NCBI GenBank assembly: GCA_964520975.1
Contig: CAZFPA010000042.1
Span: forward strand, 1 to 17,240
DNA from: CAZFPA01 sp964520975
GTDB lineage: Bacteria; Bacillota; Negativicutes; Selenomonadales; Selenomonadaceae
DNA length: 17,240 nt
Direction: 5' to 3'
Part shown: in pieces, positions 13,061 to 17,240 of the stretch
Layout of the letters: the number at the start of each line of letters is the position of its first letter
Numbering within the stretch: the stretch's first letter is position 1
Program-made: the position numbers and the translations under genes
The notes under the pieces: model-generated
What the model was told of the DNA's origin: nothing
Seen by the model: the letters and a program-made list of their open reading frames with translations, nothing else
Database searches by the model: none

Positions 13061-14449
13061 ATGATGGCAGTTTTGGCTGGGTTTGTGGTACCACATCCGC
13101 CAATTCTCCTGCCGGAAATCGGCAGGGGCGAGGAGACGAAGCTGCAGGCGACGATGGAGGCTTATCGGGAGGTCATGCGGGCCGCTGCGGCGCTGCAGCC
13201 TGATACGATTGTGGTCATAAGTCCGCATGCACCGATGTATGCGGATTATATCCATATATCCGATGGGCAGGGGGCTGCCGGGGATATGGGAACTTTCCGG
13301 GCGCCGGAGCTGCGTTTTGCGGTGCACTATGACGCGGAGTTCGTTGCCGCGCTTGCCAGCCGCTGTGCGTGCAGCGGGCTGGCGGCCGGAACGGCCGGGG
13401 CGGATGAGCCTGCGCTGGATCATGGGACGATGGTTCCTTTGTATTTCCTGCGGGAGCAGCTGCCGGACTGTCCGATTGTGCGCATCGGCCTTTCGGGGCT
13501 TTCTGTGCTGGAGCATTATGAGCTGGGGCAGCATATCGCGGCGGTGGCGGAGAAGCTGGATCGCCGGGTGGTCTGTATCGCGAGCGGGGATCTGTCCCAT
13601 AAGCTCCGTGAGGACGGGCCCTATGGGTTTGCGCCCGAGGGACCGGTATTTGATGCGCGGGTTACGGAGCTGCTGGGAAAGGGTGATTTTCTTGGCCTGC
13701 TGCGCGTGGCGCCAAAGCTGGCCAATGCGGCGGCAGAATGCGGGCTGCGCTCTATCTGGATCATGAGCGGGACGCTCGACTGCCGGCAGGTGTCCGCGCG
13801 GCTGCTGTCTTACGAGGGGCCGTTTGGCGTCGGCTATGGGGTTGCGTGCTTCCTGGCCGGTGAGCGGGATGAGCGGCGTGATTTCGGGGCGCAGTTTGCG
13901 GCCGGAGCGCTCATGGAGGCGCCGGTGTCTCCGGTGTCCGAGGATGCCTATGTGCGGCTGGCACGGTTCAGCCTGGAGACTTATGTGAATACGGGCCGGG
14001 AGGCCACGCTGCCGTCTGATCTGCCGGCCGAGCTGCTGGAGCGGCAGGCGGGGTGTTTCGTTTCTCTCAAGAAGGATGGGCAGCTGCGCGGCTGTATTGG
14101 TACGATGGCACCGGTGCAGCGTTCGCTGGCCGAGGAAATCATGAACAACGCGATTTCGGCTGCGGTGTACGATCCGCGTTTTCCGGCGGTACAGCCGGAA
14201 GAGCTGCCATCGCTTGTCTACAGTGTCGATGTGCTCAGTGAGCTGGAGCCGGTGGCTTCGCTGGCGGAGCTGGATGTGCAGCGCTATGGGGTAGTCGTGC
14301 GGGCCGGACGTCGCCGCGGGCTGCTGCTGCCGGCGCTGGAGGGCGTGACTACGCCGGAGCAGCAGGTCGCGATTGCCCGGGAAAAGGCCGGTATCGCACC
14401 GGAGGCGGCGGTGTCGCTTTTCCGCTTCGAGGTCATCCGCCATCAGTGA
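13061..14449 (+). CDS. AmmeMemoRadiSam system fusion protein: Memo-like domain plus AMMECR1 domain
   Basis: This 462-aa cytoplasmic protein joins two families that are often separate neighbours. Residues about 1-265 are a Memo/class III extradiol-dioxygenase-like domain: GFVVPHPPILLPE (H12), VISPHAPMYADY (H56), DHGTMVPLYFL (H121) and IASGDLSHKL (H180). These His residues are candidate metal ligands. Residues about 290-462 are an AMMECR1 domain with the hallmark LRGCIG (342-347), followed by NAISAAVYDPRF and LVYSVDVLSELEP. In many bacteria these domains occur with a radical SAM enzyme as the AmmeMemoRadiSam set, whose reaction is not established. No AmrS-type partner adjoins this gene. The window's only radical SAM gene (8117-9001) is PflX-type. 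AAGGGGG (13049-13055) supports a start at 13061 or 13064. It is divergent from the EIIC gene and ends at a strong terminator. Confidence 0.9.
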   Translation: MMAVLAGFVVPHPPILLPEIGRGEETKLQATMEAYREVMRAAAALQPDTIVVISPHAPMYADYIHISDGQGAAGDMGTFRAPELRFAVHYDAEFVAALASRCACSGLAAGTAGADEPALDHGTMVPLYFLREQLPDCPIVRIGLSGLSVLEHYELGQHIAAVAEKLDRRVVCIASGDLSHKLREDGPYGFAPEGPVFDARVTELLGKGDFLGLLRVAPKLANAAAECGLRSIWIMSGTLDCRQVSARLLSYEGPFGVGYGVACFLAGERDERRDFGAQFAAGALMEAPVSPVSEDAYVRLARFSLETYVNTGREATLPSDLPAELLERQAGCFVSLKKDGQLRGCIGTMAPVQRSLAEEIMNNAISAAVYDPRFPAVQPEELPSLVYSVDVLSELEPVASLAELDVQRYGVVVRAGRRRGLLLPALEGVTTPEQQVAIAREKAGIAPEAAVSLFRFEVIRHQ

Positions 14450-14463
14450 GAGCAGCGGACAGA

Positions 14464-14502
14464 AAGGCCGGCACCACTCTTTAAGGGCGGTGCCGGCCTT
14501 TT
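14464..14502. terminator. Strong intrinsic terminator, probably bidirectional
   Basis: AAGGCCGGCACC (14464-14475) pairs perfectly with GGTGCCGGCCTT (14489-14500) and is followed by TTTT-like bases. It separates the convergent Memo-AMMECR1 and diguanylate cyclase genes. Confidence 0.88.
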
Positions 14503-14525
14503 CATGGTCGTCAGACTAGGTATTT

Positions 14526-16150
14526 CTAGTTTTCCAGGAAGGTCACGCAGTTGCGTGAGCGCTGCTTGGATTGGTAGAGTGCCGCGTCGGCCAGCCGGGT
14601 GAGTTCGGTGAGGGNNNNNNNNNNNNNNNNNNNNNNNNNNNNNNNNNNNNNNNNNNNNNNNNNNNNNNNNNNNNNNNNNNNNNNNNNNNNNNNNNNNNNN
14701 NNNNNNNNNNNNNNCGCTGCTTGGATTGGTAGAGTGCCGCGTCGGCCAGCCGGGTGAGTTCGGTGAGGGACAGCCCCTGGTGGATCGGGACCGCACCGAT
14801 GCTCGTGGTGATCTGTCCGTAGCTGGGGTCCTTGTAGGTGGCAATCGAGCGGCGCAGGGTTTCCAGTTTGCTGGCGGCATCCGTGCGCGGCAGCAGGCCG
14901 ATGAACTCATCGCCGCCCCAGCGGGCAGCGAACTGCGGGGCGGGAATGATCTCGCGGATGGCCGCGGCTACACGGCAAAGCGCCTTGTCCCCGATGTTGT
15001 GACCGTAGGTATCGTTCACCTGCTTGAAGTTGTCGAGATCCATGAGGAACAGGGTGTAATCTTCCTGCTGCTTGTGCAGGGCCTTGAAAGTATGCAGGAA
15101 TCTGGCCCGGTTCGGCATGCCGGTGAGCGGGTCGGTTACGGCCCAGTTCAGCAGACGGGTGATGACATAGTTTGCAAACAGTGATACAAAGAGGATGGCG
15201 CAGATGATGATTACGGTGATTTGTGCGAGCAGTTTCTGCGAGTCCGCATAGATTTCATTCTGGGGGGCGCAGATATAGATATCCATGCCGTTGATGAGAC
15301 GGGTGGCAGTAAAAATTTTTTTCTCGCCGTTATAGTTGTATTCGCCGATCCGATGGGAGGTTTCCTTAGCTGTGCTGAAAGCTTCTTCGAGATTGGTGCC
15401 ATTGGCCGTAAATTTGTGGATATCCGTATAAAGGGGAAAATCCCGATGAAACATCACCCGGTGTCCCTGCATGAGGAAGGCGTAGCCGGATGTGTAGATG
15501 GAGAGGTCATTTACCATAGTCTCGAAGTAGGTAAAGGATATGTCCATGCCTACGACGCCGATGAAGGTTTCATTCACGTAAAGCGGAATGACGTAGGAGA
15601 CAAGATCCTTGTCCATGTTTTTGTTGTTGTAGGGTGGCAGCCAGGTGGCCGCACGTTTCAGGCGCGGCAGGGAAAACCAGCCGATGTGTTCGATGTCCTC
15701 CGGCGGGTAGTAGTCGATGGGGGTCAGCGGCGTGTCCGCAAAGCGGCCGTTGGCATCGCGTACGAGAAAGACGCCGCTCTTTGTGGTGAGTTCCGGTGCA
15801 TAGCGGATATAAGCAGCGACACAGCCGGGGGTATATTCCGCCTGGCGCAGCAGGACGTCCCGCATGGTTTTCGCATGCTGTGCCAGCAGGGCCTCGTCCT
15901 GGAGCATGTCGGTATGGCCATTGAGTGCGTGCCGTGCTTCCTGATAGCTCAGGTCGACAGCGCGCTGGATACTGCCCAATGTAGTATTGATTTGTAGTCC
16001 GGTGGCCTGGCAGCGCAGCTGCAGGTTTTCCTCGGACGTGTTTTTTAGAATCCGGTCTGCGGTGAACACACTGATACAGCCTACGATGCAGGCCGTCAGT
16101 ACCGTACAGAACAGGATGGTCAGCAGCAGTTCCCGTCTGAATGCGCCCAT
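14526..16150 (-). CDS. dCache-type membrane diguanylate cyclase (interrupted by assembly gap)
   Basis: The protein has a first transmembrane helix at about 8-30, an extracytoplasmic dCache-like sensor at about 31-305 (with GWFSLPRL, WLPPYNNK, VSYVIPLY, FIGVVGMDIS), a second helix at about 310-330, and a GGDEF domain from about 335. The GGDEF domain has LMDLDNFKQVNDTYGH (metal ligand D371) and an intact GGDEF (412-416), with no RxxD inhibitory site. It should make c-di-GMP from two GTP without classical product inhibition. AAAGGAG just upstream supports ATG 16150. Read literally, the frame runs into 100 Ns (14615-14714) and then out of frame. Identical 55-bp flanks show the gap should be collapsed. 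The joined protein is then 489 aa and ends YQSKQRSRNCVTFLEN with TAG at 14526-14528, a normal GGDEF C-terminus. The gene is intact, not a pseudogene. Confidence 0.9.
14560..14614. repeat. 55-bp direct repeat, left flank of the N-gap
   Basis: This sequence, starting CGCTGCTTGGATTGG, is identical to 14715-14769. It is part of the GGDEF C-terminal coding region and is almost certainly a contig-end overlap, not a biological repeat. Confidence 0.95.
14615..14714. other. Scaffold gap of exactly 100 Ns
   Basis: There are exactly 100 Ns, the usual placeholder for a gap of unknown size. The flanking 55-bp identity implies a true gap of minus 55 bp, meaning that the contigs overlap. Confidence 0.97.
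14715..14769. repeat. 55-bp direct repeat, right flank of the N-gap
   Basis: It is the second copy of 14560-14614 with no mismatch. Continuing leftward from here through one copy of the repeat into 14559 restores the reading frame of the diguanylate cyclase. Confidence 0.95.
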
Positions 16151-16321
16151 GATGCTCTCCTTTGTATGATGGCGGTATGAACGTTGATGATTGTTATTGC
16201 ATATATTCGTTGAGGAAGAAAAATATCCTGCTTCGGTCCGGGAATGGCAGTGCGCCGCTTATGTTTTTGCGGCTTGGCTACGATAGCTACAGAAGATGTA
16301 TGGGGAAGGGAAGTCTGAGGT

Positions 16322-17240
16322 TTGCATAAAGAGAAGCATAGGCTGCAGGTATTGGAGCCGGATTACTGGGAGGATTTTGTCTGCAGCGGCGGGGCCTGTC
16401 CCGATACCTGCTGCCAGGGCTGGGATATCGTGATCGATGCTGCTACCTGCGCACGGTACGAAAAAAGCCGGCTGCCGGAATTCCGGCAGCTGTTGGCGCG
16501 GGCCGTCGTGCACCATCAGGAGGAAGAAGCGGACGGAACGGTGGCCGATGTTGCCTGCATCCGTATGGGTAAAGGGCAGCGCTGCCTGTTTCTGCGCAAT
16601 GACGGGCTGTGCATGATACAGCGCCGGACGGAGGAGAAGAACCTTTCCGAGACCTGCCGCACGTATCCGCGCGTCATCCATGCGTGGAACGGGGCTGACG
16701 CAGATCGTTCCCTCTGCGTTTCCTGCCCGGAGGCAGCCCGGCTCATTCTGCTGCATCGGGGCCATCTGCGCTTTGTCAGCCGGGAGATCGACAGTGCAGA
16801 GCTCGATGGCCTGCGGCTCACTGCGGATGGGGAGCGGCTGGCGGCGCAGAATCATGGTCTGCGCCAGCGTCTCATTCGTATTCTGCAGGATGACCGGCTG
16901 CCCGTGCGGCGGCGTCTGCGCCTGGCCAATCGCTTTTTCTGGCAGGTCGGCGGCCTGGCAGGACATCATGAAGAGCGGGCGTTCCTGGCCGCGGCTGCGG
17001 CAGGGGAGGAGCTGCGTGAGCAGGCGGCCCGGCAGCGGACGCCGCTGGCGGCGGAGAAGACGGGATGGCTCGCGGCGGTAGAGGGGCTTGTGCGGCTGCG
17101 GCTGCATAATCCGGCGCTGCCGGCACCTTTCCGTCAGCGGCTGGAAGCGGCATTGCGGCGCTGGCAGGTTGATGCGGCCGGGCGGCGCCATTTCCGTGAG
17201 GAGCGCGAGCTGTATGATATGTTCCTGCTGCCGCGGGTGA
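16322..17240 (+). CDS. fliB: Flagellin lysine N-methylase, FliB family (partial, continues past the window)
   Basis: An open frame of 306 codons runs off the right end of the window. It opens at TTG 16322 (an in-frame TGA lies at 16316-16318), with the purine-rich GGGGAAGGGAAG (16302-16313) about 8 nt upstream; no ATG is available near the conserved N-terminus. The protein starts MHKEKHRLQVLEPDYWEDFVC and shows the Cys-rich FliB pattern: CSGGACPDTCCQGW (C21, C26, C30, C31), RCLFLRNDGLC, LSETCRTYPR and CVSCPEAARLIL. FliB of Salmonella methylates surface lysines of flagellin with SAM, and the clustered Cys probably hold an Fe-S cluster. It implies that the host is flagellated, although no flagellar gene is in view. 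It is divergent from the diguanylate cyclase across 171 bp in which I found no confident promoter. Confidence 0.88.
   Translation, partial: MHKEKHRLQVLEPDYWEDFVCSGGACPDTCCQGWDIVIDAATCARYEKSRLPEFRQLLARAVVHHQEEEADGTVADVACIRMGKGQRCLFLRNDGLCMIQRRTEEKNLSETCRTYPRVIHAWNGADADRSLCVSCPEAARLILLHRGHLRFVSREIDSAELDGLRLTADGERLAAQNHGLRQRLIRILQDDRLPVRRRLRLANRFFWQVGGLAGHHEERAFLAAAAAGEELREQAARQRTPLAAEKTGWLAAVEGLVRLRLHNPALPAPFRQRLEAALRRWQVDAAGRRHFREERELYDMFLLPRV

Noticed and set aside
13019..14443. Minus-strand open frame (474 codons) opposite the Memo-AMMECR1 gene
   Set aside because: It is an Arg/His-rich antisense product without motifs; the plus strand has two recognisable domains.
14543..14714. C-terminal extension or pseudogenisation of the diguanylate cyclase through the N-run
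   Set aside because: The apparent tail comes from reading across the Ns in a shifted frame; the duplicated flanks show an assembly artefact.
14560..14769. Biological tandem or direct repeat, or target-site duplication of an inserted element around the Ns
   Set aside because: A 55-bp exact duplication around precisely 100 Ns fits a contig-end overlap, and removing one copy restores a normal GGDEF C-terminus.
16259..17191. Minus-strand open frame (310 codons) opposite the FliB gene
   Set aside because: It has no motif or ribosome binding site. The plus strand shows the FliB Cys pattern without stops.

Overview
The window looks like a chromosomal segment of a motile, anaerobic, diderm Firmicute of the Negativicutes, with Selenomonas or a close relative the best guess. 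This is inferred from gene content: a flagellin lysine methylase, soluble PocR-domain chemoreceptors, large dCache/GGDEF proteins, a PflX-type radical SAM protein, a Memo-AMMECR1 protein and an LtaS-like transferase. GC-rich genes alternate with AT-rich promoter regions. There is no 16S gene or other decisive marker, so the taxonomic call is moderate. I see no tRNA, rRNA, CRISPR array, insertion sequence or phage gene.

Layout. 1-264 is non-coding and holds a perfect 49-nt palindrome and a good sigma-A-type promoter. 265-3647 is a two-gene, translationally coupled unit: a membrane GGDEF-EAL protein with an extracytoplasmic sensor, followed by an orphan periplasmic sugar-binding-type protein. 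3731-4813 (minus) is a secreted HAD-type phosphatase, convergent on that unit and separated from it by a shared terminator. It has a long leader that may hold a small ORF. 5277-9001 reads as an operon: a DeoR-type repressor, an LtaS/MdoB-type phospho-alcohol transferase and a PflX-like radical SAM protein. 9150-11357 holds two tandem paralogues of a soluble PocR-MCP receptor, each with its own extended -10 promoter and terminator. 11471-12898 (minus) is an orphan PTS EIIC with a cytoplasmic coiled-coil tail. Divergent from it, 13061-14449 is a Memo-AMMECR1 fusion. 14526-16150 (minus) is a dCache diguanylate cyclase interrupted by a 100-N scaffold gap. Divergent from that, 16322 to the window end is the N-terminal part of a FliB-type flagellin lysine N-methylase that starts at TTG.

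How it fits together. Much of the window concerns sensing and motility decisions: one c-di-GMP synthase, one GGDEF-EAL protein whose GGDEF motif is degenerate (so probably a phosphodiesterase), a binding protein that may feed it ligand, two chemoreceptor-like proteins, an orphan EIIC that may work as a sugar sensor, and a flagellin-modifying enzyme. The most useful practical result is that the 100-N gap is almost certainly an assembly artefact. Identical 55-bp sequences flank it, and collapsing them restores an intact 489-aa diguanylate cyclase.
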